The translations under genes were made by a program, and so were the position numbers. Below the pieces are notes generated by a model. The model saw nothing but the letters and a program-made list of their open reading frames with translations, was not told the origin of the DNA and made no database searches. From a virus: a DNA stretch of 39,343 nucleotides. The DNA is taken from positions 1 to 39,343 of IMG/VR virus record IMGVR_UViG_3300023174_000336, one strand, 5' to 3'. Positions 15,601 through 23,995 of this stretch are shown piece after piece (position 1 is the stretch's first letter; every line of letters starts with the position of its first letter).

Positions 15601-18600
15601 TTTGGAAGATCAAGAATATTGATAAGCTTCCAGCATCAAAGATTCAGGCAATTGTTGAGTCATTTGATTTCCCACTAACATACAATAAAGCTACTGGCGA
15701 GATCACTGCAATCTTTACGGATGCTGATCTTACTGGCCCAATCGAGAATGCAATTAGTGGCGCAGAATCAAAAATCTTAAACCTTGAAGGAGTAAAACTA
15801 GATGGCCGAAGCAGCGAACGTGTCTACGCAGAATTCTTCAGCTCAGGCGAACGAGCTGCAGACAACACAATCATCCGAAAATCCCCAGAGCTTGTCGCAG
15901 TCGAATCAGAATTCAGTCGATATGGGCTTGGAGGAGTCCTCGACGCAGCAAGTAGCACAGACGGCATTGTTCACCTCACCACAGACGCCTCGGCAGCCGC
16001 TGCAAAACGCCGTGCAGAATCGCGCCCTGCCAGGTATTCAACTAGTGGTACGCTCGAGTCGCTAGAGTCCATCTCTACTCGATTGCAGGATACTACGCTT
16101 GATGCCGCAGCTCGTACAGAGGCAGAGAACGCACTAGTAGAGGCCCTGCACAGCTCGAGCATGTCCGATGCGCAAATTGCCACGTGGCTCCAGACTCTTG
16201 AAGCAAAGCTTAAGGGGGGAGCCTCCGCCCCTCTGTCCAGTCTGAGCGGGGAGCCATCATACTCCCCGCTCAAGCTGGTCAAAGATCTCATGGATACTGG
16301 CCTGAGCCAAGATGTTGCAGAAGCTACTGCCCAGATTGTTGAGCTTCGAGCGCGAGCATGGTCGCGCCAGACTGGCATGCCGATTTCCGAGTACTATTCG
16401 CAGCGCATTGAGCGAATCGTTGCTGAAGAGTCCGACCCATCTGTGGTGGCTGCCCTTTGGCAATCACGTCAACAGGCCCTTAAAGAAGTATTTGAAGATC
16501 CAGACATTACTCCAGAGCAGGCCCTAAAGTTTGCTGAGGAATTTGACGTTCCGAAGGAAATGCAAGGAATCAATGGCCCAAAGCTTAAGCCAGAACTTGT
16601 TGAAATCCCAGGTATCGTTGATGGCCAAGGAAGACCACGTCGCGTCGTTATTCCAGGTGGATTAGCTGCCCTTGAACCAGTAGTCTCTCCAGCAAAAATT
16701 ACAGAAGTTGCTGTTAATGACGTTGCAGAAAATACCACCTTACAAGGACTTGTTCAGGACTTTATTAGGTCTATTAGGGAACGTACAGACTTTACTGGTT
16801 ATAAAAGAGTTACAGCTTCTGGAAGAAGGATTTACTCAGAGGGCGGATGTCTAATTTTTTCTGTTGCATTGCAGAAGAAGTATGGCGGAAAGTTAATTGG
16901 AGCATGGGATGACGTTGATCCAGTAACCTCCCCAAGCAACCTGATTGATCATGTCGCTGTACAACTTGAAGATGGAACAATTATCGATTCTCGTGGAAAA
17001 AGGTTTACTGAGGATGAATTCCTTGATGATCTAGCAGAAAAGCAAGGATGGGAAGATCCAGCATTTGACGTGATCAACACAGATGGCACTGGCCTTATTC
17101 AGCTTGATGATGTAAAGCTAGATATTCCATACGATGAGGGACTTTCGAATCAGATCTTTGACGCCCTTAATGAAGCAGAACCAAGAGTATCGGCTTCAGC
17201 GACTCCAGAGTACACACCGTTTAGTCTTGGTGACGAAGTTATTATCAGGTCTCAGGGTATTATTTTGGGAGAAGCTTTTGAGCATCAAGCAAAAACTGGA
17301 GACGCTGGCCCAATTGTAACCATTGCAAAAATTTACAAGAAACTATGGGCTGGTAAAGAGGTAGATCTAAAAGATCCATTCCTCATGATGAACAAGCTAT
17401 TCTTTTCTATGCTTTCTCCAAACACGGCGTTGTTTGAGAATGAGGCACTTTATGGTCTTGTCCGAACAAGGAACCTTAAAGAACTTGTAGAGCTTGGTGA
17501 TTGGGCAAGATCTGAAATTGAAAAAATTAAATCAGAATTTCCAGACATTGATAGCGAAACTATGGCCTCAAAGATGGGCGTAGCATATCAAATTAAACTT
17601 GGCAGAAAACTGCCAGAATCTAGGTTGGTAGATTTCTCTGGAGAAAAGCTTAAAGAAGCGCAAGATAGTTTGCAAAACGGATACTTTACCGACCCAACGT
17701 ACCCAGATCCGTTTACTGCAGCAAGCAATAGGGCAATTGGTCGAATTATGTCCATTATTGCTTGGGCCTCTGAGGACCCATCATATCTACAATGGTTTGC
17801 GTTAAAAGATGGAGAATCTACTATCCAGCTCGCTCAGAGGTATACTGGATTTAGTGGAGTTGGCTTAAAAGTCGGTAATTTTGCTGTAGAACTTGCAAGT
17901 CCATCAAAGACAACAGCTGGCACTATTGATGAAATTATGACTAGGGTTATTGCTGATTGGCTAGATTCAAAAGGAATGCTTGATTCTACAGTTGAAAGAA
18001 TTCGAGAAGTAGAGCCAAAATATGCGGATGTAATTGTTGAGTACCGAAGAAAAAAGCTAGAAGCTGAATCAAGTGGAGACACAAAAGCTGCAAAAGAAGC
18101 AACTGCTGCAAACGCAAGTGGGCAAGAAGTAAAAATTAAATCTAAAAGATTTGTTGAAGAAGATGCTGCTGTTCGAGGAGGGATTGGCGACCTTCCAGAT
18201 GCACTAAAGGGTAAGGATCCAAAATACGTTAGGTTTGGTGGTTCATACTCTATAATGAACGAAATTCTTCAGATGATGAAGGATGAGTTTGCAGAAAAGT
18301 ACGATCCGATCTTTAAGGAAATGTCACTTGCGGAGTTCCAATGGTTTATGTGGGACTCAAGGCGTGGACAAATTGAGCCACATTCAATCGTGGCAAATGG
18401 GGCAGAAAGGATGCCAAAGGCATCAGTTCAAGAACTTCTTAACGGATTGGCAGCACTTAGGTCTGCTGGATACAAAAAGGTTGGGCAAAAGGTCCGACCA
18501 ACCGATCCAAACGTTATTGGAAAACTTTGGCAGGAGAGGACTGGAGAAATCCTTGGATCCACTACGTTTGCTGATGATGGAAGGGCAATCATCCGCATCG

Positions 18601-20981
18601 GCAAGAATGCAGATGCATCTACAGCTCTGCATGAGTTTGCCCACGTATGGCGACGAGAGCTGACTGGCGAAGACCTTACGTTCTTTGGTGAGCGATACGG
18701 TGTCACCGATGGAGTTTGGACACGAGAGGCAGAAGAGGCCTTTGTGGCCGACGTTGAGCAGTATGTCAAGGAAGGCAAGCACCCAGACGCACGAGTGCAG
18801 AACGTCATGGGCAAGTTCAAGAACTGGCTCCGCGAGATCTACGGCTACCTGAAGGGTGAGAAGAAACTGAGCCCAGAGGTTCGAGCTCGACTAGATAAGT
18901 TGTTCGAGGGAGAAGACGTTCAAGCACCACCGATGTTCCGTGAGTCATCGACGCTTGACGTCCTCTCTCGATTGCAGAAGGACTTTGCCACGTCAAAGGG
19001 TGACGCACGACTTGTTACAACCACTGCGTCAGCTGAGAGGGCCGCGCTCGATGCAGCTCGAATCGCAAGCTTCCCGATGCCTCAGTGGCATCCAAGCATG
19101 CGCAAGTCCGATGCCCAGTGGCTGAACGACGTCCGCGCCTTTGAGGCAGAGTTGAAGACGCTCGACCCAGACTACACTGTGTCGCTTCCGCCAGATACCT
19201 ATATCCCATGGCGAGACGGAAAGATGCTGACGCAGACCATGAAGGACTACATCCAGGCTCGCTCAGTCATCTACGATTGGATTGAGAAGATTGGTCCGCT
19301 TTCCAAGTCAGCTGGTGCTCTTCGATGGGCATTCGCTGGATCGAATCGGGAACAAGCTAGGGTTTCCAAGCGTTTCTTCTATAGGCAGATGATTGGCCTT
19401 GGCGCAACGCCAAAGCAGGTCGAAATGTTCCTTGCAGCTATTCACCAGAGGGCTGAGTCAAGCAGCCTCTGGGACAAGGCAAGCGTCAAGCTCTTCAGGC
19501 GTGGCCAGGATCTCCTTCCTTCAATGATCACAGAGATTGGTAAGGAAGTATTTGGGGAGAAGGTTACGGCCAAGCTCAAGGAGCAAAAGCTCACCTACTG
19601 GCAGGTCATGGACCGATCGTCATCTGGATTCTATCGATGGCTAGACGGAAAGATCAAGACAGGGAGCAAGGGCGAAGCAGCAAAGCTTGTTGCGGCACGT
19701 TATAACGCCGCTCAGGCATCTGTCCTGCAGCAATGGGGTGTGCGGTTCATTTCGCGTATTGCCTACCCAGTACTCCGATTCTATTCTGACCCACGATGGT
19801 GGATGCTCAACTATCTTGAGGCTGATATTCTTACCGCTACGCAGCTTGGACTAAGCACAGCTATTAAGGGCCGAAAACTTAATAAGCGAGCACGAGACGG
19901 GGAGAATATCTCGAGCCCAGTAACGCTGACCCATGAGACACGTCAGATCCCAATCGGCAACGAAGACGCTGGAAAGCCAATCCCAGAACTTGACACAGGA
20001 TGGGTTGACAACCGACATCTTGCTGGATACGTCACAGCTGGTATGGACGAGGCAGCTTCTCGTAATAGGGAACGAGTACTTAAAGAGGCTGGTATTGATG
20101 CTGAGACTGGCGACATTATCAACTTCCAAGAGACTATCGACTGGCTTGAAAAGAACGACCCAGACTTCCAGTGGTTTAATGATATCAATGGTGAGAAGAT
20201 CACTTATGCCAGCCGAATGGATCAGGCCAAGGCAATTGAGGCCAGGCTGAAGGCTATTAAGTCCCGAGACGCTGGTAAGCCACTGACCCAGATCCTTGAC
20301 GAGCAGATGTACAAGTTCGATGAGAAGGGTGTTAAGAAGACTGTCGAAGACGAAGCCAAACTTCTCTTCAGCCCAGAAGAATTCATTGAGCTGCAGCCAG
20401 TCATCCAGGCCATTGCCGCAAAGAACAACGACTCCTATGTGTCGCTGAAGAACATCCTGCGCGGCAATCCAAACAGGTCAAACGTCGAGAAGATTCTCAA
20501 CAGCTACTGGCTGTTCTGGCCAATCAGCTACCAGCTCAAGGCTGGTAAGTGGTTCTTCAAGGTGATGGTTGACGCTGAGGGTGGCGGAACGCTTAAGAAC
20601 CTTGCAAAGTTTGAATATATTCGAGCTAAGTTTGAGACAAATATTCAACGCAATGAACAGTTTAGAAACGTCTTTGAGCAGAACCCCACACTGTGGCAGA
20701 TTGCTCGAATGATCCTTCCAATGGACCCATCTGAGTATGGTGTGTCTCTTGGTAGGCCAACACGATACACTGGCCAGATGCTGGGCTTGATTGAACAGTC
20801 AGCAATCCCAATGGATCCGCTCAGGGCTGCCGTAAGGTCGCTCTCGCTTGGACCATTGTACCTTGCTGAATTGCTTCAGTACATGCAACGCGAAGGCTCG
20901 TTTGAACGGATCCCAGAAGAGATCCGATCGCTGCTACCCGATTTTGGTAGTGAACAGGTAAACAAGGAGGAAACACCGTGA
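12675..20981 (+). CDS. Giant multidomain virion protein with cysteine-peptidase-like and zincin domains
   Basis: This 2768-aa protein is 21% of the genome. Visible parts are: a disordered G/P-rich head; a glycine-rich hydrophobic stretch (about 280-330) that may insert in membranes; long helical regions; a C/H/D arrangement at C1392 (GGCLIFSVAL), H1426 (IDHVAVQLEDG) and D1438 resembling papain/NlpC-like enzymes; a zinc protease motif HEFAH at 1986-1990; and an aromatic C-terminal part (YWLFWPISYQLKAGKWFF). The layout matches polyvalent proteins, packaged with DNA and injected to act in the host. It is not a plausible tape measure because of its enzyme motifs and place before the capsid gene. 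It uses a GTG start at 12675 overlapping the previous stop. Confidence 0.75.
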   Translation: MPFDPGKPKPTPGATPAPSQGDVVDIAANDALSKLDLGRGRIDLGAAIAGSGSSLTAPLNARYNPADQQGPGIDQQAMGVLGNALTWSVYSRERPLIGLDTALKNLTGHGFIDDLNNGWNSFADAGKNGNIAAAATTGAIGLSMDILTNKFSRGRLNSTLAQQLIDVKGKGLDDKLTAGEQSRFQYILNPETALQNLAKNPLSLLNLNPAAQLLDGTGIFNFLLENFSGGIKVSDVYDQARKRGFTDQDIADLQSGKKSIYDFGGIEYMVSDNAFVDFGLDIATDPMTYLTFGVGGVVKGAVKSAGVGLIKGASKKIAFRGVELGFGAFGKSATNGLRTAVARGAHAFSELKRVGLVRKVAPAADEAAEALLKGDVSAATAEGLGEATARVAIGAESGSRYVRTLRAAGRKVGRGVIAYDVFATGYTVLEGAAEYTSDNIFKPGERGGFVDALLDFTDETTKYVDENGNVQRNRWLSDKAAFIILSAQHYRPGQVINAMGYDFIKKQITADGTNAVKTLLKGDFEGPILDSLTKGVEGLTTRDAQREWVIKNLDNDEQAYWSLIELGISRVVAFGSRDGSYVGLNPNLRRALQVSAESADDIIVSGNRRWAAILREARRAMDAGDLKGSHVAEILSDWGRKTKNEVGQGRKTRVEGLEYDLSPEEFLANFKNYRKRANQLADIVGERVPVVLALYDDIPTQEIYIEVLDQLRIGGTKTKGKKYKNIFGEEVENVTIDKTQLREILLNRSSLMSGKNGQRIARFLEKDSVEELTLKEFEQLIQVDYDRAPTQADIMSALRMHERLAPEPLGASPIVQDVDGVVNTAQLRERPIEVTASRMRPEIQRGILGTADESITKVETVESTRMTTPEIAVFEETIGEFINLTDAAQVRTVERSIGRYEGALEPSVTITLAPTETVAGARRAAALALRGFSSNTRNWQDSILIVADAVNIARSNQAGVLDLAGKPIAPNAIRLVWKIKNIDKLPASKIQAIVESFDFPLTYNKATGEITAIFTDADLTGPIENAISGAESKILNLEGVKLDGRSSERVYAEFFSSGERAADNTIIRKSPELVAVESEFSRYGLGGVLDAASSTDGIVHLTTDASAAAAKRRAESRPARYSTSGTLESLESISTRLQDTTLDAAARTEAENALVEALHSSSMSDAQIATWLQTLEAKLKGGASAPLSSLSGEPSYSPLKLVKDLMDTGLSQDVAEATAQIVELRARAWSRQTGMPISEYYSQRIERIVAEESDPSVVAALWQSRQQALKEVFEDPDITPEQALKFAEEFDVPKEMQGINGPKLKPELVEIPGIVDGQGRPRRVVIPGGLAALEPVVSPAKITEVAVNDVAENTTLQGLVQDFIRSIRERTDFTGYKRVTASGRRIYSEGGCLIFSVALQKKYGGKLIGAWDDVDPVTSPSNLIDHVAVQLEDGTIIDSRGKRFTEDEFLDDLAEKQGWEDPAFDVINTDGTGLIQLDDVKLDIPYDEGLSNQIFDALNEAEPRVSASATPEYTPFSLGDEVIIRSQGIILGEAFEHQAKTGDAGPIVTIAKIYKKLWAGKEVDLKDPFLMMNKLFFSMLSPNTALFENEALYGLVRTRNLKELVELGDWARSEIEKIKSEFPDIDSETMASKMGVAYQIKLGRKLPESRLVDFSGEKLKEAQDSLQNGYFTDPTYPDPFTAASNRAIGRIMSIIAWASEDPSYLQWFALKDGESTIQLAQRYTGFSGVGLKVGNFAVELASPSKTTAGTIDEIMTRVIADWLDSKGMLDSTVERIREVEPKYADVIVEYRRKKLEAESSGDTKAAKEATAANASGQEVKIKSKRFVEEDAAVRGGIGDLPDALKGKDPKYVRFGGSYSIMNEILQMMKDEFAEKYDPIFKEMSLAEFQWFMWDSRRGQIEPHSIVANGAERMPKASVQELLNGLAALRSAGYKKVGQKVRPTDPNVIGKLWQERTGEILGSTTFADDGRAIIRIGKNADASTALHEFAHVWRRELTGEDLTFFGERYGVTDGVWTREAEEAFVADVEQYVKEGKHPDARVQNVMGKFKNWLREIYGYLKGEKKLSPEVRARLDKLFEGEDVQAPPMFRESSTLDVLSRLQKDFATSKGDARLVTTTASAERAALDAARIASFPMPQWHPSMRKSDAQWLNDVRAFEAELKTLDPDYTVSLPPDTYIPWRDGKMLTQTMKDYIQARSVIYDWIEKIGPLSKSAGALRWAFAGSNREQARVSKRFFYRQMIGLGATPKQVEMFLAAIHQRAESSSLWDKASVKLFRRGQDLLPSMITEIGKEVFGEKVTAKLKEQKLTYWQVMDRSSSGFYRWLDGKIKTGSKGEAAKLVAARYNAAQASVLQQWGVRFISRIAYPVLRFYSDPRWWMLNYLEADILTATQLGLSTAIKGRKLNKRARDGENISSPVTLTHETRQIPIGNEDAGKPIPELDTGWVDNRHLAGYVTAGMDEAASRNRERVLKEAGIDAETGDIINFQETIDWLEKNDPDFQWFNDINGEKITYASRMDQAKAIEARLKAIKSRDAGKPLTQILDEQMYKFDEKGVKKTVEDEAKLLFSPEEFIELQPVIQAIAAKNNDSYVSLKNILRGNPNRSNVEKILNSYWLFWPISYQLKAGKWFFKVMVDAEGGGTLKNLAKFEYIRAKFETNIQRNEQFRNVFEQNPTLWQIARMILPMDPSEYGVSLGRPTRYTGQMLGLIEQSAIPMDPLRAAVRSLSLGPLYLAELLQYMQREGSFERIPEEIRSLLPDFGSEQVNKEETP

Positions 20982-21544
20982 CCGAAGAACTCGCCACTCA
21001 GGCAGCTCAGGAAGTAAGCGTCAACGCAGAAGCGTCCGCTGAAAAGGGCACAACCGAGATCGAGAACATTAGGACGGAGTTCGAAGCCCGATTTAAGGGG
21101 CTTCAAAGGGTGATCGCTGAGAAGGATGAGGCCTTGCAGCGGTATACAACGGAACTGAGTGAGTTAAAGACCGCAGGCCTTTCCGAGGAAGAGCGGGAAC
21201 AACTCAAGCAGACCGAACTCAAGCAGAGGCTGGACCAGCTCGCTCGCGAGAATGAGCTCCTCAAGCTCTCCAAGGATTATCCTGAGGAGTTGCCATTGTT
21301 CCAGAAACTGGTTGGCGCACAGGATGTCAAGAGCCAGCTCGATGTAATTCGAGAGCTCAAGGCAGCCATCGCGCAAGCGCAGGCCCCAGCGGCAGCTCCT
21401 AAGGAGCAGGACCTGGAAGTCTCGGATGTTAACCCAACCAACCCAGCTCGTAGAGAGGCTCCAGGAGTTCGACTGTCGGACGGCAGGCTTATGTCTGACG
21501 ATATCGCAGATCGAATCCTGAAGTCTTTCGGAGTTCGGGACTAG
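20978..21544 (+). CDS. Capsid scaffolding protein
   Basis: This 188-aa protein is acidic and dominated by coiled-coil heptads from about residue 25 to 105 (EFEARFKGLQRVIAEKDEAL; KQRLDQLARENELLKL). An A/P/Q-rich linker and a short C-terminal region ending RILKSFGVRD follow. This is the classic shape of a scaffold, with a C-terminal capsid-binding helix, placed directly before the major capsid gene. It organises prohead assembly and leaves before DNA entry. The GTG start at 20978 has AAGGAGG upstream and overlaps the end of the giant gene by four bases. Confidence 0.88.
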   Translation: MTEELATQAAQEVSVNAEASAEKGTTEIENIRTEFEARFKGLQRVIAEKDEALQRYTTELSELKTAGLSEEEREQLKQTELKQRLDQLARENELLKLSKDYPEELPLFQKLVGAQDVKSQLDVIRELKAAIAQAQAPAAAPKEQDLEVSDVNPTNPARREAPGVRLSDGRLMSDDIADRILKSFGVRD

Positions 21545-21561
21545 TATAAGGAGCCATAAAA

Positions 21562-22512
21562 ATGGCTGATACACAGTTTCAGTCGTCTGCGCTAAGCGCA
21601 GCGATTACGTTCAAGGTCCAGAAGAAGGTCCTTGAGAACCTGCGCGCCGACCTTGTTTGGGCCGATTCGCAGTATGCAGAGCAGGGCGATTTCATGCCTG
21701 GCTTTGATACGCTGAAGTTCGTCAGCGTGCCTGACCTTTCGTTCACCGCCGCGACGACTCCGCTTACCGAGGGCACGCGCCCAGAAAAGCGCAGCATGTC
21801 GATCTCGACGGTGTCCGTCTCGACGGCACAGTACGGCGATCTCATTTCGATCTCGGATATCGCGAAGGTTAAGAGCCCTCTCGAGATTACCGCGATCGCT
21901 TCTGAGCGCCTTTCACAGGTCGCCAGGCAGGCTGTCGACAAGATCACTCGCGACGTTGTTGCGGCTGGTGGTACTCCGTTCTATGCAACTGAGGCCAACG
22001 GCGACGCTAACACGACCCGCAGCGAGCTTTCGTCAGGGGCCAAGCTGAAGGCTGCGGACCTCCGCAAGCTTCGCTCGACCATGTACAAGAATAATATCCC
22101 AACCTTCTCGGATGGGTATTACAGGCTTTGGATTTCGCCAGAGCAGGGCTTTGACCTCCGCAACGACACTGGCTCGACTGGTGGCTTCGTTGACGTGAAC
22201 AAGTACTCGACCCCAGAGACTCTTCTCCGTGGCGAGCTTGGTCGCATGGAAGGCTTCCGCATTGCAGAAGTTGTTAACGCCCCGACGTTCGCCAGCACCA
22301 CGACGGTCCATGCGGCAATCGCCCTTGGAGCTGTTAAGGGCTGGGGCGCTGGTGAGCTCCAGACGCTTCGCACGTACCATGTGGCTCCAGGCGGGGACCA
22401 CAGTGACCCGCTCGGCCAGGAAGAGCTGATCGGCTTCAAGGTCAACTTCGGTTGCGCCGTGTTGTCGAACGCTTACTACTACAGGCTCGAGTCGGCAGCA
22501 ACCGCTCTGTAA
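21562..22512 (+). CDS. Major capsid protein, N4-gp56-like family
   Basis: This 316-aa protein shows the pattern of the N4-gp56 capsid family (HK97 fold): an N-terminal helix with VLENLRADLVWADSQYAEQG, then FDTLKFVSVPDLSF, the marker PLTEGTRPEKRSMSI, a long spine-helix region (LERLSQVARQAVDKITRDVV-like), and a C-terminal GFKVNFGCAVLSNAYYYRLE strand. The ATG at 21562 is preceded by AAGGAGCCATAAAA. Codon use is more uniform and GC-richer (TCG, CGC) than in neighbours, as expected for a highly expressed gene. A hairpin follows at 22518-22558. Confidence 0.9.
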   Translation: MADTQFQSSALSAAITFKVQKKVLENLRADLVWADSQYAEQGDFMPGFDTLKFVSVPDLSFTAATTPLTEGTRPEKRSMSISTVSVSTAQYGDLISISDIAKVKSPLEITAIASERLSQVARQAVDKITRDVVAAGGTPFYATEANGDANTTRSELSSGAKLKAADLRKLRSTMYKNNIPTFSDGYYRLWISPEQGFDLRNDTGSTGGFVDVNKYSTPETLLRGELGRMEGFRIAEVVNAPTFASTTTVHAAIALGAVKGWGAGELQTLRTYHVAPGGDHSDPLGQEELIGFKVNFGCAVLSNAYYYRLESAATAL

Positions 22513-22517
22513 TTTAT

Positions 22518-22558
22518 TTGGCTCCCTAGGATGGAATCTTTTCTGTCCTAGGGGCCAA
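22518..22558 (+). terminator. Hairpin after the capsid gene, possible attenuator
   Basis: TTGGCTCCCTAGGA (22518-22531) pairs with TCCTAGGGGCCAA (22546-22558) with one bulged T and a 14-base loop, followed by GCAATATTTT. The weak T tract suggests partial termination or mRNA 3' protection, lowering expression downstream of the capsid gene. Confidence 0.6.
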
Positions 22559-22584
22559 GCAATATTTTAAGTAAGGAGTAAAAA

Positions 22585-23052
22585 ATGCCTGCACGACGTA
22601 GTATTCGTACAGCAATCAGCAAGACCGCGACTCTTGCAACAGCAAATGACCTTGACGGTACTTCCGATAATACCCAAGCTTTTGTTGTTGGTGGTGGCGA
22701 TCGTCTGATTATCGCACAGATCAATAACGGAACTGATGGTACGGCTGGAAAGGACGTTGTTGAGTACAGCGTTGACGGTGGTAAGACGTGGGCGTCTGCT
22801 ACTGACGTACTCGCCCTTGCATCAGACGATTTTTCGGGCACGGCGATTACCAACGGCGTTTTGAACGTCGCTGGTACGGAGCCAAGTGGCGCAGCCCTAT
22901 TCAAGGCTGGTCCATTCGAGGGTCCAACGGCTGTGCGTATCACGCGCAACGTTTCGCAGAACGCAAGCTCGGCTGCCTGGGTAACTGGCGCACCGACCGT
23001 AATTTGCGCACTCGTTGGTGGCGTCCCTGGTGACCTCACCACGCTTGCCTAA
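22585..23052 (+). CDS. Probable head decoration/cement protein
   Basis: This 155-aa protein follows the capsid gene after a hairpin and has its own AAGGAGTAAAAA site. It is beta-rich (QAFVVGGGDRLIIAQINNG; VVEYSVDGGKTWAS; AVRITRNVSQNASS) with few charged helices, as expected for small capsid-surface or fibre-like domains. No specific family is recognised. Its stop codon lies in the first copy of a 17-bp tandem repeat. Confidence 0.6.
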   Translation: MPARRSIRTAISKTATLATANDLDGTSDNTQAFVVGGGDRLIIAQINNGTDGTAGKDVVEYSVDGGKTWASATDVLALASDDFSGTAITNGVLNVAGTEPSGAALFKAGPFEGPTAVRITRNVSQNASSAAWVTGAPTVICALVGGVPGDLTTLA

Positions 23053-23098
23053 GATTTAGTTCGATCTAAGATTTAGTTCGACCTAAGATTTAGTTCGA
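23048..23098 (+). repeat. Three tandem 17-bp repeats
   Basis: cctaagatttagttcga is repeated at 23048-23064, 23065-23081 (first base t) and 23082-23098. Each unit holds an 11-bp dyad, CTAA-GAT-TTAG. The first TAA is the stop of the preceding gene. The copies are almost identical, so the array is recent or under selection. It is followed at once by the G/C hairpin at 23101-23125. Confidence 0.85.
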
Positions 23099-23100
23099 AA

Positions 23101-23125
23101 GGGGGGTGGGATCTTTCCCACCCCC
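23101..23125 (+). terminator. G/C hairpin without T tract
   Basis: GGGGGTGGG (23102-23110) and CCCACCCCC (23117-23125) form a perfect 9-bp stem with loop ATCTTT. No T run follows, so it is more likely an mRNA stabiliser or pause element between head genes than a strict terminator. With the tandem repeats it fills the 91-base gap. Confidence 0.55.
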
Positions 23126-23143
23126 TGAGTAGATGGAGGGCAT

Positions 23144-23995
23144 ATGCCTAATAATACCGCTACTCTCAGAGGATATCTCAGGACCGCCCTCCGTGACGAG
23201 GACGCGGCTGCGTATGCCTGGACAGATACAGAACTTGGAAACATCATCGACTGGTCCGTAGCTCGCCTATGGCCACGACACTCCACGCAGCCAAGCACCC
23301 TTGGCTCAAACCAGAAGATCTACCTAACTTCAACCGTAACTGCGGCTTCGTTTGCCGCTGGTTCAGTAACTTACACCTGCGCCAACAATATCCCAGTAAG
23401 CGGAGTTGTCGACATCACTGGCATCACGCCGATTGGCTACAACGTAACCAATGGGGTTGTGACCTCTCGAACCGATTCACAGATTGTTATCACAAAGACT
23501 GACCCTGGGGCATATGTCTCTGGTGGTCTTGTAGAAAACAAGGCGTATCGGTATCACCTTAACGAAAGCATTACCCACGTCACAAGGTGCGACTGGCTCA
23601 GCGAAGATGGAAACACCGAATACGGTGCACTTGATGGCCAAAGCTGGGAAGTTCTTGGTAACACCGATGACGATAACGCCTTGCTCTACATCTCCCCAAT
23701 CATCGTAGAGCAGGGTGGCACTCTTCGCCTGCATGCCCATAACCAGTATGGGACTGCAGCCAACTATATCCCAGAGCGACTTGTTCCCCTGGTCATTGCT
23801 CGAGCTCGAGCTGAGGCCTATCGACGCCTTGCTGCAGATCGACAGAAGTTCAAGGCCTGGCTGTCAAGAAACCAGGAGCAGAACGTCACGATCAACGAGT
23901 TGCTGCAAATGATCAATGAGGCCGATAACGAGGCCCTAGTCCTTGATCGCAGCCAGAAGAGCTGGCAGAAGCCAGTCCCAGCGAGGCGCGCATGA
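23144..23995 (+). CDS. Head-tail connector/adaptor-like protein
   Basis: This 283-aa protein starts at ATG 23144 with GGAGGG upstream. The N-terminal LRGYLRTALRDEDAAAYAWTD and a helical C-terminal part (PERLVPLVIARARAEAYRRL, then KFKAWLSRNQEQNVTINELL) resemble adaptor proteins that bind under the portal. A beta-rich insert (about residues 60-130) looks like an added surface domain. Its place between decoration and tail proteins supports this. It overlaps the next gene by four bases. Confidence 0.65.
   Translation: MPNNTATLRGYLRTALRDEDAAAYAWTDTELGNIIDWSVARLWPRHSTQPSTLGSNQKIYLTSTVTAASFAAGSVTYTCANNIPVSGVVDITGITPIGYNVTNGVVTSRTDSQIVITKTDPGAYVSGGLVENKAYRYHLNESITHVTRCDWLSEDGNTEYGALDGQSWEVLGNTDDDNALLYISPIIVEQGGTLRLHAHNQYGTAANYIPERLVPLVIARARAEAYRRLAADRQKFKAWLSRNQEQNVTINELLQMINEADNEALVLDRSQKSWQKPVPARRA

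Noticed and set aside
15802-16065. Rightward 87-aa Q/S-rich frame inside the giant gene
   Set aside because: It is out of frame with a well-supported gene, has no ribosome site and is low-complexity, reflecting the codon pattern of the real frame.
12675-20981. Giant gene as the tail tape measure
   Set aside because: It lies before scaffold and capsid, contains two enzyme-like motifs, and no tube or chaperone genes are near.
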